In this document: one piece after another, positions 39,741 to 49,204 of the stretch
Layout: every line of letters starts with the position of its first letter
Numbering within the stretch: the stretch's first letter is position 1
Source of the DNA: DALYJJ01 sp033763935
Lineage (GTDB): Bacteria > Acidobacteriota > Terriglobia > Bryobacterales > Bryobacteraceae
Length of the DNA stretch: 64,000 nt
Assembly (NCBI GenBank): GCA_033763935.1
Contig: JANRJO010000053.1
Coordinates: 1 to 64,000 of the forward strand
Direction: 5' to 3'
The notes under the pieces: model-generated
What the model saw: only the letters and a program-made list of their open reading frames with translations
What the model was told of the DNA's origin: nothing
Databases searched by the model: none
Program-made: the position numbers and the translations under genes

Positions 39741-42700
39741 ATGAAACGTTTATTCTTCGTCTTTAGCGCGTTCTGTCTTGCCGCTGCCGCGCAGTCCAAC
39801 TTCGGCTCCATTCGCGGTCAGGTCACCGATTCCACCGGTGCAGCCATCGTCGGCGCGAACGTCGAGATCAAGAACCTCGGGACCAACGCCGTTATCAGGC
39901 TCACCTCCAATGAGGAGGGCTTCTACGTTGCCGCCACCCTGCCGCCCGTGGAATACGAAGTCAAGGTCTCCACCAACGGCTTTCAGACGATGGTCGTCAG
40001 CCCGGTGAAGGTCGACACCGCCCAGATCTCCACCGTCAACGCCGTCCTTAAGCCGGGCAGCGTCTCGGAACAGGTCACCGTGTCCGGCGAAGCCCCGCTC
40101 CTCCAGACCTACTCCGGCGCCGTGCAGCAAACGGTCGATCAGCGGACCATCAATGAGATGCCGCTGAACGGCCGCAACACCCTGGAACTCGCGCTCACGC
40201 TGCCCGGCGTCGCCGGCTCCGCGGGCACCGAATTCAGCGAGCTGACCACCAACGAGCCGGTGCCGGGCCGTGAGCTGGCCATCAACGGCGGCCGCGTCGG
40301 CTCCACCCAGTTTCAGGCCGACGGCGCCAACGTTACCTCCATCGCCCTCGGCCGCATGAGCATCTCCTTCAGCCCGGACACCATCCAGGAGTTCAGCGTT
40401 CAGCAGGCCAACTACTCCGCGCAGTTCGCCCAGGCCGGCGGCGCCATCATCCAGCAGACCACCAAGAGCGGTACCAACGATCTCCGCGGGACTCTCTTCT
40501 GGTTCCACCGGCAGAAGGCCTTCACTGCAAACCCGTTCGACACGCAGCGTAGTCCGACGACGAACTTCGACAACCGCCCGCCCCTGCGGCGCCAGCAGCT
40601 CGGCGCCGTGCTCACCGGGCCCGTAGTGATTCCCAAAATCTATAAGGGCAGGGACCGCACCTTCTTCATGTTCAGCATTGAACCCACGCGGCAGCTCTCG
40701 TCGAACCCCGGCGGCCCCTCCTTCATCCGCGTCCCCACCGAGCGCGAACTCAACGGCGACTTCTCGCAGAGCCTCGTCTACTTCCGCAACGCCAACGGCA
40801 CCGTGCGCAGCGAACAAACCGCGCTCCTCTACAACCAGTTCGTCCGCCGCTCCGACGGCGCCCTCGCCCTTCGCCCCAACCCGTCCTTCAACCCCAACCT
40901 CCCCGCCAGCGCCACCAACTTCACCTACCAGTACCGCGCCTTCCCACTCTTCAACCCGAACGACCCCGACCCGGCGCGCCGCGGCCGCGTCCTCGTTGAC
41001 GGCAACGGCCAGAGCATGGTCAATCCCATCGCCCAGCGCATCGCGAGAGAACTCTACCCCGCCCCCAACATCACCGACCCTTCCCTCATCGCCGACCTGT
41101 TGGGCGCCAACTACTCCTACTTCCGCAGCACCGAGTACTCCGACGACCGCTACACGGTCAAGATCGACCACAACCTCACCGACGGCAATCGACTGAGCGG
41201 CCGTTGGACGGAGCAGCCGCAGTACGGCAACCGCCGCTTCCGCGACGTCATCCAGCACGGCCTCATCAGCGACGCCAATCTCGCCCGCCAGTTCCTGGTT
41301 ACGCTCACCAGCACGCCCCGTCCCACCATGACCAACGAGCTGCGCGCCAACTACGTCTACGGCAACTTCGGCCGCAACTTCCCCGAACAACTGCTGAACC
41401 GCGACTGGGCCAACGAGTACCTCAATGTCGGCGGGCCCGGCGCCGGCCGCGTGAACCTGCTCGGCTACGGCATGCCCCGCTTCTACGACGGCGGCAACCC
41501 GTTCGGCGTCAGCGGCCAGAATAGCGGGGCCAACTTCGACGCTCTCGGCTTCGCCCAGCCGCAGGATGTCGGCAAGAACACGGAGCACAGCTACTCGATC
41601 ACCGACGACTTCTCCTGGGTCCGCGGCTCCATGACCTGGAAGTTCGGCTTCGCCGCCAGCCACCTGCAGCTCAACCAGAGCGCACTCGGCGTCGGCTCGC
41701 TCGTGGGCGGCCGCTTCTTCTGGGACCGCGCGCAGACTGCCGAACAGAACTGCTCCACCAATCCCCTGGGCGGCACTGCCCCCGATTGCGCCGCACAAGT
41801 CTTCGGCGGCGATAAATTCGCCAGCTTCCTGCTCGGCGTTCCCACCGGCACCCAGGTGCAGACCGAGAACCTCGCCGTCCCCTACTACTACCGCTGGCTC
41901 AACCTGGGTGGCTACGTGCAGAACGATTGGCGCGTGAAGTCGAATCTCACGCTCAACATCGGACTTCGCTACCAGTTCCAGTCCCCGCGCTGGGAGAAGT
42001 TCAACCGGCAGGGCCAACTCAATCTCGATCGCCTGGAACCCAATCCGTTCCTCAACAACCTGCCCGCCCCCGTCTTCGAATACGCTGGCATCGACGGCCG
42101 TTCCCGCTACATCACGCCGTCCATCAAGGACGTCTTCGAACCGCGTTTCGGCTTCGCCTGGACGCCCGACTTCGGCTGGAACTCGGGCGACCGCAAGCTG
42201 GTCATCCGCGGCGGCTACGGCATGGTGCACGGCGTCCTCATGGGCAATGACCGCGAACCCATTCCGAACCTCGGTTCGCAGACGGCCACCGGCTACCGTC
42301 AGATCAGCTACGTCCTCGGCGCGAACGATCTCAACTCGCCCGGCAACGTTCCCAGCTGCGGCCTCGCGCGCTGCAATGACCCCTCACTGCCGATGCAGTT
42401 CGGCTACAACAATCCGGTCCTCGCGCCCGACGACACGCTCTTCCGCGTACCGGCGAGCGGCGTCATCCGCCCCGGCGACCGGGCCGAGCCAAACGCCTCC
42501 GGACAGCCCCGGCAGAACGTGCTCTACCAATCCACCGGCGTCATCGGCAACCGCGACTTCCGCATGCCGACCACCCACAATTGGTCCCTGCAGATCGAGC
42601 GCGAGATGCTCGAGAGCACCGTCGTTCGCCTCACGTACCAGGGTTCGCGCAGCCATAACCAGTTCGGTCCCAGCATGAACCTTAATCGCGTCGACCAGTT

Positions 42701-43853
42701 CACGGGACGCTTCCCCTATCCCGGCTTTGCCGGTCGCTTCAGCGGCGGCATCTTCCTGCTCGATCCCACCAACACCAACGCCGTCTACAACGCGATGATC
42801 GTCGAAGTCGAGCGTCGCTTCTCTCGCGGCCTGCAGTTCCGCTTCAACTATACCCGCAGCCGCGCGCTCGATAACTCTTCCGGCGGCATCCGCTTCCCCA
42901 TTCCCAACAACTCGTTCAACAACTCCGGCCTCGACGTCGGCATCCTGCGCAATCAGAACCCGTATGACGTGGCGCAGGAATGGTCCATCTCTTCCACCAA
43001 CACGCCGAACATTCTGAACTTCGTCGCGCTGTGGGACCTTCCCTTCGGCCGCGGCAAGAAGCTCTTCAACGGCGGCGGCTGGAAGGATCACTTCATCGGC
43101 GGATGGAATATCAACGGCCTGGCCCGCATGCGCAACGGCGCCCCCGTCGCCGTACCCCTCGGCTTGGGTAACTCCTTCGACATCGGAACGCCGGGCGGTT
43201 CGTTGCGCCCCGACATGATCGATGGCGTGCCCGTCATCAATCCCGATTGGACGCGCGAGAACTCCTGGCGCGGCGTCCCGTACATCAACCCACGCGCCTT
43301 CGCTATGCCCGAACCCGGCCGCTACGGCAACGCGCCTCGCAACCTGGACGCCTATCATCCCTGGGTGAGGACCTTCGACTTGAGCGTCTTCAAGCGCATC
43401 GCCCCGTGGGAGAACAAGCGCCGCTTCTTCGAGCTTCGCGCCGAGTTCTTCAACGTGCTGAACATGAAACAGTACGTCGCCAACCCGAACATCTCGAGCG
43501 TCCTCGGCGGCGCCAACCAGCACCCGCTGCTCACCGGTACTTCGCCCAACTTCACTCCGGTGCAGGGCGTGCAGAACCGCTACGCCAACCTCCGTGCCCC
43601 AGGCGTCTGGGACGCGATTATCAATAAGGCATTCGGCACTTCTGTCGATGCCGCCATCGCCCAGCTTCCCGGTCCGGGTGCAAACGGCCTTGGCTGTCCC
43701 GCGAACGCCGCCGAACTCGGCGCATCCAACCAGACCCGCTCTCTGAGCCCCGCCTGCACCGCGCGCGCGTTGAACCTCGGTGGTCTGGGGCGCATGAACG
43801 CGAACACCGTTCTCCCGCGCACCGTTCAGTTCGCGCTGAAGTTCTACTTCTGA
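39741..43853 (+). CDS. Oar-like TonB-dependent outer-membrane receptor, 1370 residues
   Basis: 1370 residues: signal peptide (MKRLFFVFSAFCLAAAAQ), a carboxypeptidase-regulatory-like domain (about 22-105: GSIRGQVTDSTGAAIVGANVEIKN...), a plug (about 115-235: DQRTINEMPLNGRNTLELAL) and a very long beta-barrel ending in FALKFYF. It belongs to the same class as the receptor at 10760 but is about 220 residues longer, mostly in barrel loops, and the two are only modestly similar in wording. It would import a large nutrient using TonB energy; the ligand is unknown. A candidate promoter lies at 39692-39720. Confidence 0.93.
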   Translation: MKRLFFVFSAFCLAAAAQSNFGSIRGQVTDSTGAAIVGANVEIKNLGTNAVIRLTSNEEGFYVAATLPPVEYEVKVSTNGFQTMVVSPVKVDTAQISTVNAVLKPGSVSEQVTVSGEAPLLQTYSGAVQQTVDQRTINEMPLNGRNTLELALTLPGVAGSAGTEFSELTTNEPVPGRELAINGGRVGSTQFQADGANVTSIALGRMSISFSPDTIQEFSVQQANYSAQFAQAGGAIIQQTTKSGTNDLRGTLFWFHRQKAFTANPFDTQRSPTTNFDNRPPLRRQQLGAVLTGPVVIPKIYKGRDRTFFMFSIEPTRQLSSNPGGPSFIRVPTERELNGDFSQSLVYFRNANGTVRSEQTALLYNQFVRRSDGALALRPNPSFNPNLPASATNFTYQYRAFPLFNPNDPDPARRGRVLVDGNGQSMVNPIAQRIARELYPAPNITDPSLIADLLGANYSYFRSTEYSDDRYTVKIDHNLTDGNRLSGRWTEQPQYGNRRFRDVIQHGLISDANLARQFLVTLTSTPRPTMTNELRANYVYGNFGRNFPEQLLNRDWANEYLNVGGPGAGRVNLLGYGMPRFYDGGNPFGVSGQNSGANFDALGFAQPQDVGKNTEHSYSITDDFSWVRGSMTWKFGFAASHLQLNQSALGVGSLVGGRFFWDRAQTAEQNCSTNPLGGTAPDCAAQVFGGDKFASFLLGVPTGTQVQTENLAVPYYYRWLNLGGYVQNDWRVKSNLTLNIGLRYQFQSPRWEKFNRQGQLNLDRLEPNPFLNNLPAPVFEYAGIDGRSRYITPSIKDVFEPRFGFAWTPDFGWNSGDRKLVIRGGYGMVHGVLMGNDREPIPNLGSQTATGYRQISYVLGANDLNSPGNVPSCGLARCNDPSLPMQFGYNNPVLAPDDTLFRVPASGVIRPGDRAEPNASGQPRQNVLYQSTGVIGNRDFRMPTTHNWSLQIEREMLESTVVRLTYQGSRSHNQFGPSMNLNRVDQFTGRFPYPGFAGRFSGGIFLLDPTNTNAVYNAMIVEVERRFSRGLQFRFNYTRSRALDNSSGGIRFPIPNNSFNNSGLDVGILRNQNPYDVAQEWSISSTNTPNILNFVALWDLPFGRGKKLFNGGGWKDHFIGGWNINGLARMRNGAPVAVPLGLGNSFDIGTPGGSLRPDMIDGVPVINPDWTRENSWRGVPYINPRAFAMPEPGRYGNAPRNLDAYHPWVRTFDLSVFKRIAPWENKRRFFELRAEFFNVLNMKQYVANPNISSVLGGANQHPLLTGTSPNFTPVQGVQNRYANLRAPGVWDAIINKAFGTSVDAAIAQLPGPGANGLGCPANAAELGASNQTRSLSPACTARALNLGGLGRMNANTVLPRTVQFALKFYF

Positions 43854-43891
43854 CCGGCGCGCGAGCCTACAATAGGAGCCAGGGGGCTATC

Positions 43892-44539
43892 ATGCGTGTT
43901 TTTCTGGCCTGCCTTCTGGCTCTTGCGCCGGCGCCCGCGCTCGCCCAAACACCGATCACTCGCGGATCCACCGACTCGCTCGAAGTCAAAGCCCGCGCCT
44001 TCCTCGGCAAGGAGCAGGTGAAGCAACTCATCGGCAGTGACCTCGATGGCTTTATCGCCGTCGTCGAAGTCACTCTCACCCCGCTCACCGACCGCACCGT
44101 CAAAATCGACCGCGACGATTTCCTCCTCCGGTCCGAACGCGACGGCCAGCGCTCCGGCCCCTTCGAACCCGCCCAGATCGCCGGTGATTCGGCTCTCGTC
44201 GTTGGCACCCGGTCCCGCGGCGGCGGCATGGCCGCTGAGGACCGCGGCCCCATCTTCGGCGGCCCCGGCATCGGCCGCGTCGGCCGCCCGAACACCGGCA
44301 TGGTCGGCACCGCCCGCGGCGAAACGGAAGCCGTCGCCCGCGTCGAATCGGACGGCAAGAAGAAAGACAACCCCTTGCTGGCAACCCTCGACGAACGCAT
44401 CCTCCCCGAAGGCGCGCTCGAGAAAACAGTCACCGGCCTGCTGTACTTCCCCCTTGAGGGCAAGCACAAGCCGAAAGACCTCCTGCTTGTCTACAAGGGC
44501 GAAGGCGGCGCCGTTACGGTACGATTCCAGGACAAATGA
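43892..44539 (+). CDS. exported protein of unknown function
   Basis: 215 residues with a signal peptide (1-18, ending ALAQ). The mature protein has a beta-rich part (FIAVVEVTLTPLTDRTVKIDRDDFLLRSERDG), a Gly-rich low-complexity middle (about 108-145: RGGGMAAEDRGPIFGGPGIG and on), and a conserved-looking end (VTGLLYFPLEGKHKPKDLLLVYKGEGG). This resembles DUF4352-like or TRAP-type accessory beta domains only vaguely. AGGGGGC precedes the ATG. The stop overlaps the start of the PLP-enzyme gene (ATGA), so the pair is translated together. Confidence 0.75.
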   Translation: MRVFLACLLALAPAPALAQTPITRGSTDSLEVKARAFLGKEQVKQLIGSDLDGFIAVVEVTLTPLTDRTVKIDRDDFLLRSERDGQRSGPFEPAQIAGDSALVVGTRSRGGGMAAEDRGPIFGGPGIGRVGRPNTGMVGTARGETEAVARVESDGKKKDNPLLATLDERILPEGALEKTVTGLLYFPLEGKHKPKDLLLVYKGEGGAVTVRFQDK

Positions 44540-45630
44540 CCATCCACCAACTCGACACGCCCGCCCTGGTCGTCGACCTCGACATCATGGAACGGAACCT
44601 GTGCCGGGTCGCCGACTACGCCCGCAGTCACGGCCTTCGCCTCCGGCCGCACACCAAGACCCATAAGACACCCGCCCTCGCCCGCCGCCAGCTCGACCTC
44701 GGCGCCGCCGGCCTCACCGTCGCCAAAGTCGGCGAGGCCGAAGTGATGCTCCAGGCCGAACCCGAAGACATCCTCGTCGCTTACCCCGTTCTCGGCCCTG
44801 CCAAACTCGCCCGCCTCATGGCCGTCGCCCAGCAGGCGCGCGTCACCGTCGCGCTCGACTCCCTCGACGCGGCACGCCAACTGAGCGATGCCGCCTCCGC
44901 CGCGTCCCTCGAAATCGGCGTCCTCGTCGAGTTCGACGCCGGCCTCGGCCGCATGGGCGTCGTGCCTGGCGAAGACCTCATCGACCTCGCCCGGCAGGTT
45001 CGCTCCCTCCCCTCCCTCCGCTTCGAAGGCATCGCCTGCTATGCCGGCCACGTCAAGCGCATGGACGACGAAGGCCAGGAGAAGTTCGCCCACTTCAGCC
45101 GCCTGCTCGAGAGCGTCTGCGCTGCCTTCGAGCGGGCCCATATTGACCTGCCCGTCGTCAGCGCCGGCTCCACCCCCACCCTCTTCCATTCCCACCTCGC
45201 GCCCAGCCTCAATGAAATCCGCCCCGGCACCTACATCTTCAATGACCGCAATACCGTCGAGTCCGGCGCCTGCGCAGCCGAAGACTGCGCCGCTACCATG
45301 ATCGTCACCGTCGTCTCCAACGCCCGCCAGGGCCGCGTGATGATCGACGGCGGCTCCAAAACGTTCTCCTCTGACCGCCCCACCGCCGCTTCCGACGTCA
45401 CCTTCGGCTGGCTCGTCGGCGAGCCCGCCGTCCGCTTCTTCCAAATGAACGAGGAACACGGCTACCTCGACACCTCCCTCTCCGGCCGCTCCTTCGCCGT
45501 GGGAGAACGCCTTCGCATCATCCCCAACCACGTCTGCGTCGCCATGAACCTCCACGAAACCGTCTACGGCATCCGCGGTGAGACGGTCGAATGCTCGTGG
45601 ACGGTCGCCGCCCGCGGCAAGCTGCAGTAG
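44536..45630 (+). CDS. D-threonine aldolase / D-serine dehydratase-like PLP enzyme
   Basis: 364 residues with an alanine-racemase-type barrel. The PLP Lys41 is in RPHTKTHKTPALARRQ, and further blocks are GVLVEFDAGLGRMGV and VSAGSTPT. The C-terminal beta domain has the metal-site motif N-H-V-C (His332, Cys334), as in D-threonine aldolase and eukaryotic-type D-serine dehydratase. It cleaves or deaminates D-beta-hydroxy amino acids. The ATG overlaps the stop of the exported protein gene before it. An ABC exporter follows 39 bases later but need not be linked. Confidence 0.9.
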   Translation: MTIHQLDTPALVVDLDIMERNLCRVADYARSHGLRLRPHTKTHKTPALARRQLDLGAAGLTVAKVGEAEVMLQAEPEDILVAYPVLGPAKLARLMAVAQQARVTVALDSLDAARQLSDAASAASLEIGVLVEFDAGLGRMGVVPGEDLIDLARQVRSLPSLRFEGIACYAGHVKRMDDEGQEKFAHFSRLLESVCAAFERAHIDLPVVSAGSTPTLFHSHLAPSLNEIRPGTYIFNDRNTVESGACAAEDCAATMIVTVVSNARQGRVMIDGGSKTFSSDRPTAASDVTFGWLVGEPAVRFFQMNEEHGYLDTSLSGRSFAVGERLRIIPNHVCVAMNLHETVYGIRGETVECSWTVAARGKLQ

Positions 45631-45669
45631 GCCCGCTAATCCTCGCCGCCTCCCACCGTCTTTCCTAGC

Positions 45670-46563
45670 GTGCTGCTCATTGAAACCGAACACCTCAAGC
45701 GGCGCTTCGGCCGCGTCGAGGCGGTTCGCGACGTCACGCTCCGCGTGCCCGCCGGCGCCGTCTACGCCTTCCTTGGTCCGAACGGGGCAGGGAAGACCAC
45801 CACCATCCGCATCCTCCTCGGCCTCTCCCGCGCCGACGGCGGCGCCGTGAACCTCTTCGGCGCCCCGTTCGCCCGGAAATGCCTCGCCCGCGTCGGCGCC
45901 CTCGTCGAAGGCCCCACCCTGTACCCGCACCTCACCGGCTCGGAGAACATGCAGGTTCGCGCCCGTCTCACCGGCGCCTCCTCTCGCGAAATCGCCCGTG
46001 CCCTTGCCATCGTCCGCCTCGAGCGTGACGCCGGCCGCCTCGTCCGCGGCTACTCCCTCGGCATGCGCCAGCGCCTTGCCCTCGCCCAGGCGCTGCTTCG
46101 CTCCCCCCAACTCCTGGTCCTCGATGAGCCCACCAATGGCCTCGACCCAGCCGGCATCTCCGAGATCCGCGAACTCATTCGCGGCCTCCCCACCGGCCAG
46201 GGCATCACCGTATTCCTCTCCAGTCATCTCCTCAATGAGGTCGAGCAGGTCGCTACCCACCTCGGCATCGTCGCCGCCGGCCGGTCGCGGTTTGAGGGCA
46301 CCTTCGACGATCTTCGCGCCCGCCGCGGCGAAACGATTACCATCGGCGTCGACCGCCCCGCCGAGGCCGAACGCCTCCTCCGCGACAACGGCTTCACCGT
46401 CCACCCCGCCGTCGACCGCCGCCTCTCCGTCATCGCCGCCGGACGCGAAGCCGCTGCCCGCCTCAACGCACTGCTCGTCGCCGCCGGCTTCTCTGTTCAT
46501 CACCTCTCGCTCGAACGGCCCTCACTCGAACAGGCGTTCTTCGAACTGACGGAGGCCGCATGA
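45670..46563 (+). CDS. ABC transporter ATP-binding protein
   Basis: 297 residues starting at a GTG. It carries Walker A (GPNGAGKT, 36-43), an ABC signature reading YSLGMRQRLALAQALL, and Walker B (LVLDEP, 149-154) followed by TNGLDPAG and the switch His (SSHLLNE). The C-terminal 80 residues are the extension typical of CcmA/BcrA-like ABC-2 exporters. It energises the permease encoded next, whose start overlaps this stop (ATGA). Cargo unknown; peptides, drugs or cell-surface molecules are typical of the class. Confidence 0.92.
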   Translation: MLLIETEHLKRRFGRVEAVRDVTLRVPAGAVYAFLGPNGAGKTTTIRILLGLSRADGGAVNLFGAPFARKCLARVGALVEGPTLYPHLTGSENMQVRARLTGASSREIARALAIVRLERDAGRLVRGYSLGMRQRLALAQALLRSPQLLVLDEPTNGLDPAGISEIRELIRGLPTGQGITVFLSSHLLNEVEQVATHLGIVAAGRSRFEGTFDDLRARRGETITIGVDRPAEAERLLRDNGFTVHPAVDRRLSVIAAGREAAARLNALLVAAGFSVHHLSLERPSLEQAFFELTEAA

Positions 46564-47309
46564 CCTTCCTCCGGGTTCTTCTCACTGAGATCCACAAGCT
46601 CCGCCGCACCCTCGCCGTTTGGGTCGTCTTCGCCGCCCCCTTCGTCATCGTCCTGCTGCAGTTCCTCATGTTCCACCAGCGCGCCGAATACTTCGCCACC
46701 AAGGGCGTGCTCTGGCCCACACTCGCCAACAACTGCGCCGGCATGTGGGGAGTCCTCATGCTGCCGCTCTTCATCACCCTCGAGACCTCACTGCTCGCCG
46801 GCCTCGAGCACGCCGAGAAACACTGGCGCCACCTCCTCTCGCTCGCCATCGATCCCGCCTGGTTCTACCTCGCCAAGCTGGTCGTCGTTCTCGGTATGGT
46901 CGCCGCCGCGCAGGCCGTTGTTGCTTCCCTCACCATCGGCGCAGGTCTTCTGCTCCGCACACTCAAGCCCGGCCTGCAATTCCCTGATCCCATTCCGTTC
47001 GAGCTCGTCTTCGGCTCCAGCCTCCGCCTCTACCTCTCCGCCCTCCTCATCGTCGCCATCCACCATTGGGTCAGCCTTCGCTGGCCCAGTTACGCCTTCT
47101 CACTCGGCTTCGGAATGTGCGCGATGGTCGCCGGGTTTCTCATCATGCAATCGCCCCGGTACGCTCCTTGGTTCCCCTGGACCTACCCGGTACTCAACCT
47201 CGGCATGCAAGGCGCGCCGCGTATCGAACTGCTCTACGTCTCCGCCGCCGGCGCCGCTGTCCTGGCCCTCGCCGGCGCCCTCGAATTCCGCCGGCGCGAT
47301 GTCGCTTAA
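46560..47309 (+). CDS. ABC-2-type transporter permease
   Basis: 249 residues with six hydrophobic segments (first VWVVFAAPFVIVLLQFL, last ISAAGAAVLALAGALEF region) and the loop organisation of the BcrB/ABC-2 permeases in two-gene systems. It pairs with the ATPase encoded by the overlapping upstream gene. It lies 69 bases before the endonuclease-like gene, which is separate by ribosome site. Confidence 0.85.
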   Translation: MTFLRVLLTEIHKLRRTLAVWVVFAAPFVIVLLQFLMFHQRAEYFATKGVLWPTLANNCAGMWGVLMLPLFITLETSLLAGLEHAEKHWRHLLSLAIDPAWFYLAKLVVVLGMVAAAQAVVASLTIGAGLLLRTLKPGLQFPDPIPFELVFGSSLRLYLSALLIVAIHHWVSLRWPSYAFSLGFGMCAMVAGFLIMQSPRYAPWFPWTYPVLNLGMQGAPRIELLYVSAAGAAVLALAGALEFRRRDVA

Positions 47310-47378
47310 GCGCTCTTAAGCATTCCACGCGACACGCCGCGGCGAACCTCGCGTCTAACCAGCGGGAGAATCGCCTTG

Positions 47379-48437
47379 ATGCGCCCGGTGTTTGCTCACG
47401 TGCTCGGCGCGATCTCGATCGCCGCCACCCTGCTCCCGCTCAACCCCACTGGGCGTGGCTGGGTGCGTGTCTGGGACTTCCCTCGCCTCCAGATCGCCGG
47501 CCTCGCCGCCGTCGCTCTCGCGTCCCTCTGCGCCGGCCCACGCAACGGCGCTGCTCCCGCCCTCTTCGCCGGTGGCCTCGTCGGCGCCATCGTCTTCCAG
47601 GCGAGCCGTGTGTGGCGCTACTCTCCCCTCTACCCCAAGCAGGTCCTTCGCTCCCTCATCCAGGATCCCGAGCGCTCCCTGCGCATCCTCACGTCGAACG
47701 TCTTCCAGGAGAATCGCTCCTATCAGCGGTTACTCGACGTGGTCCGCGACTCCCACCCCGACCTCGTCCTCGTCATGGAAACGGATCGAGCCTGGGAGCA
47801 CGCGCTGCGGCCCCTCGAGGCCGAGTACCGCTTCACCGTCAAGTGTTCGCTCGATAACACCTATGGCATGATGCTCTACTCACGCCTGCCCCTCGAAGAC
47901 CCCGAGGTCCGCTTCCTCATCGAAGACGATATCCCCTCCATCCGTGCCTCTGTCCGCCTCCGCAACGGCCGCTCGGTCATGCTGTATTGCCTCCATCCCC
48001 GCCCGCCCCTTCCCGGTTCCCCCAGCTACGCCCGCGACGCCGAACTTGTATCGGTGGGCCGGGAGATCCGCCACGCGGGCCGCCCCGCCGTCATCGTCGG
48101 TGATATGAACGACGTCGCCTGGTCCGACACCACTCGTCTCTTCCAGCGCGTCAGCCGGGCCCTCGATCCCCGCGTCGGCCGCGGCCTCTACAACACCTTT
48201 CACGTCCGCCAGCCTCTCCTCCGCTATCCCCTCGATCACGTCTTTCACACCCCGGAGTTCACCCTCGTCCAGCTGCGCCGCCTCCCCGACGTCGGCTCCG
48301 ATCACTTCCCCATGCTCGTCGAACTGGCCTACGAACCCGCCGCCGCCCCCGTGCAGCCTCCTGAAGAGATGCAGCCCCAAGATCACCAGCGCGCCGTCGA
48401 GATCCTCGACGACGTCCGCGAGCACAACGTCAACTAG
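47379..48437 (+). CDS. membrane-anchored endonuclease/exonuclease/phosphatase-family protein
   Basis: 352 residues. Two or three N-terminal membrane segments (FAHVLGAISIAATLLPL; IAGLAAVALASLCAG; ALFAGGLVGAIVFQA) precede an EEP domain: ILTSNVFQENRSYQRLL, VLVMETDRAWE with the metal Glu, VGDMNDVAW, and GSDHFPMLVEL with the catalytic Asp-His. It is similar in layout to exported EEP proteins of unknown substrate. The start is ATG 47379 (a TTG just before it is in frame); GGGAG lies upstream. Phosphodiester hydrolysis in the periplasm is inferred. Confidence 0.88.
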   Translation: MRPVFAHVLGAISIAATLLPLNPTGRGWVRVWDFPRLQIAGLAAVALASLCAGPRNGAAPALFAGGLVGAIVFQASRVWRYSPLYPKQVLRSLIQDPERSLRILTSNVFQENRSYQRLLDVVRDSHPDLVLVMETDRAWEHALRPLEAEYRFTVKCSLDNTYGMMLYSRLPLEDPEVRFLIEDDIPSIRASVRLRNGRSVMLYCLHPRPPLPGSPSYARDAELVSVGREIRHAGRPAVIVGDMNDVAWSDTTRLFQRVSRALDPRVGRGLYNTFHVRQPLLRYPLDHVFHTPEFTLVQLRRLPDVGSDHFPMLVELAYEPAAAPVQPPEEMQPQDHQRAVEILDDVREHNVN

Positions 48438-48445
48438 CTCCCACA

Positions 48446-48474
48446 TTGAAGCGCCCGCCCCGCCGGTATATAGT
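48446..48474 (+). promoter_or_regulatory. strong sigma-70-like promoter of a leaderless gene
   Basis: TTGAAG (48446-48451), a 17-base spacer, then TATAGT (48469-48474). The ATG of the next gene (48484) lies nine bases later, where transcription would start, and there is no ribosome-binding sequence. This is the clearest leaderless-promoter layout in the window. Confidence 0.65.
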
Positions 48475-48483
48475 GATCCCGAC

Positions 48484-48747
48484 ATGTTCCGGACACTATC
48501 GGGTTACACCGCCGACTATGAAGGCCTGACGCTGGTCGTGGTCTCCGAAATGGACGAGTGGAAAGTCCTCGCTCACGGGCCGGGAGTCGTCATTCACGGC
48601 TCGCGCCAGTTCTCTGAGGACAAGGCCAAACAGCACGCCGTCGAACTGGCGAATGCCTTCCTGCTCGAAGAAAAGCACGCCCCGCCCGGTGGCGAAGCCG
48701 CCTGGTCCCCCACCAGCGAACACAACTGGCTCATCTGGCGTCGGTAG
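48484..48747 (+). CDS. small protein of unknown function
   Basis: 87 residues, hydrophilic and cytoplasmic. The middle reads like one alpha/beta unit (EGLTLVVVSEMDEWKVLAHGPGVVIHGSRQFSEDKAKQHAVELANAFLLEEKH) and the end is Trp-rich (NWLIWRR). No family recognised. It has its own strong promoter and probably a leaderless message. An inverted repeat follows at 48767-48820. Confidence 0.65.
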   Translation: MFRTLSGYTADYEGLTLVVVSEMDEWKVLAHGPGVVIHGSRQFSEDKAKQHAVELANAFLLEEKHAPPGGEAAWSPTSEHNWLIWRR

Positions 48748-49204
48748 CCCCAGCTGTCCCTAAGAACCCCCGTCATGTCCCGATTGGCGCGGCAACGCCG
48801 CTTCCATAACCGAACGGGGGAATATGCGAACCCAGCGAGCAGCGATCCACAAACACCTCATCTCGTCTGCAGCGAAACCGGCGGAACAAATCACGGGAAC
48901 TGCTCAACTCACGTACTAGATCTTCGAGGGCGTGCTTCTATGGCCTGAAGACATCCGGCCCAGCGCGTAACAAGAACCACGTTCATGGAGGGCCGATTCC
49001 TTCCGGCCGCTATCCATCCACCAGCCGGGTACCCATAAGAAGTTGGGCAGTGCAGCCTACTGGCAAGAGGTCGCCATGGCAATGTCCCTGGTTCCAGGGC
49101 GCAACTTGTGATTCCGGGGCGCCAACGCTTGCGCGAGCGTAAGGCTACCCCCTGTGGACAATCCTTGCGCCCCCTTGCGAGGTGAACGATACTTAATCTC
49201 ACCG
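48748..49204. other. gene-free region with nested inverted repeats, before the toxin-like cassette
   Basis: About 450 bases without a supported gene. CCCCCGT (48767-48773) and ACGGGGG (48814-48820) pair around an inner hairpin GCGGC/GCCGC (48789-48801), giving a cruciform-like element just after the small gene; there is no T-run. CGTACTAG occurs at about 48913. The composition shifts to lower GC here and stays so through 54.1 kb. No tRNA or integrase remnant was recognised. Confidence 0.45.

Noticed and set aside
39750..42230. Open frame of 826 codons on the minus strand
   Set aside because: Antisense to the second Oar-like receptor, which has full domain support.
44491..46503. Open frame of 670 codons on the minus strand
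   Set aside because: Shadow of the PLP-enzyme and ABC ATPase genes; no domain recognised.
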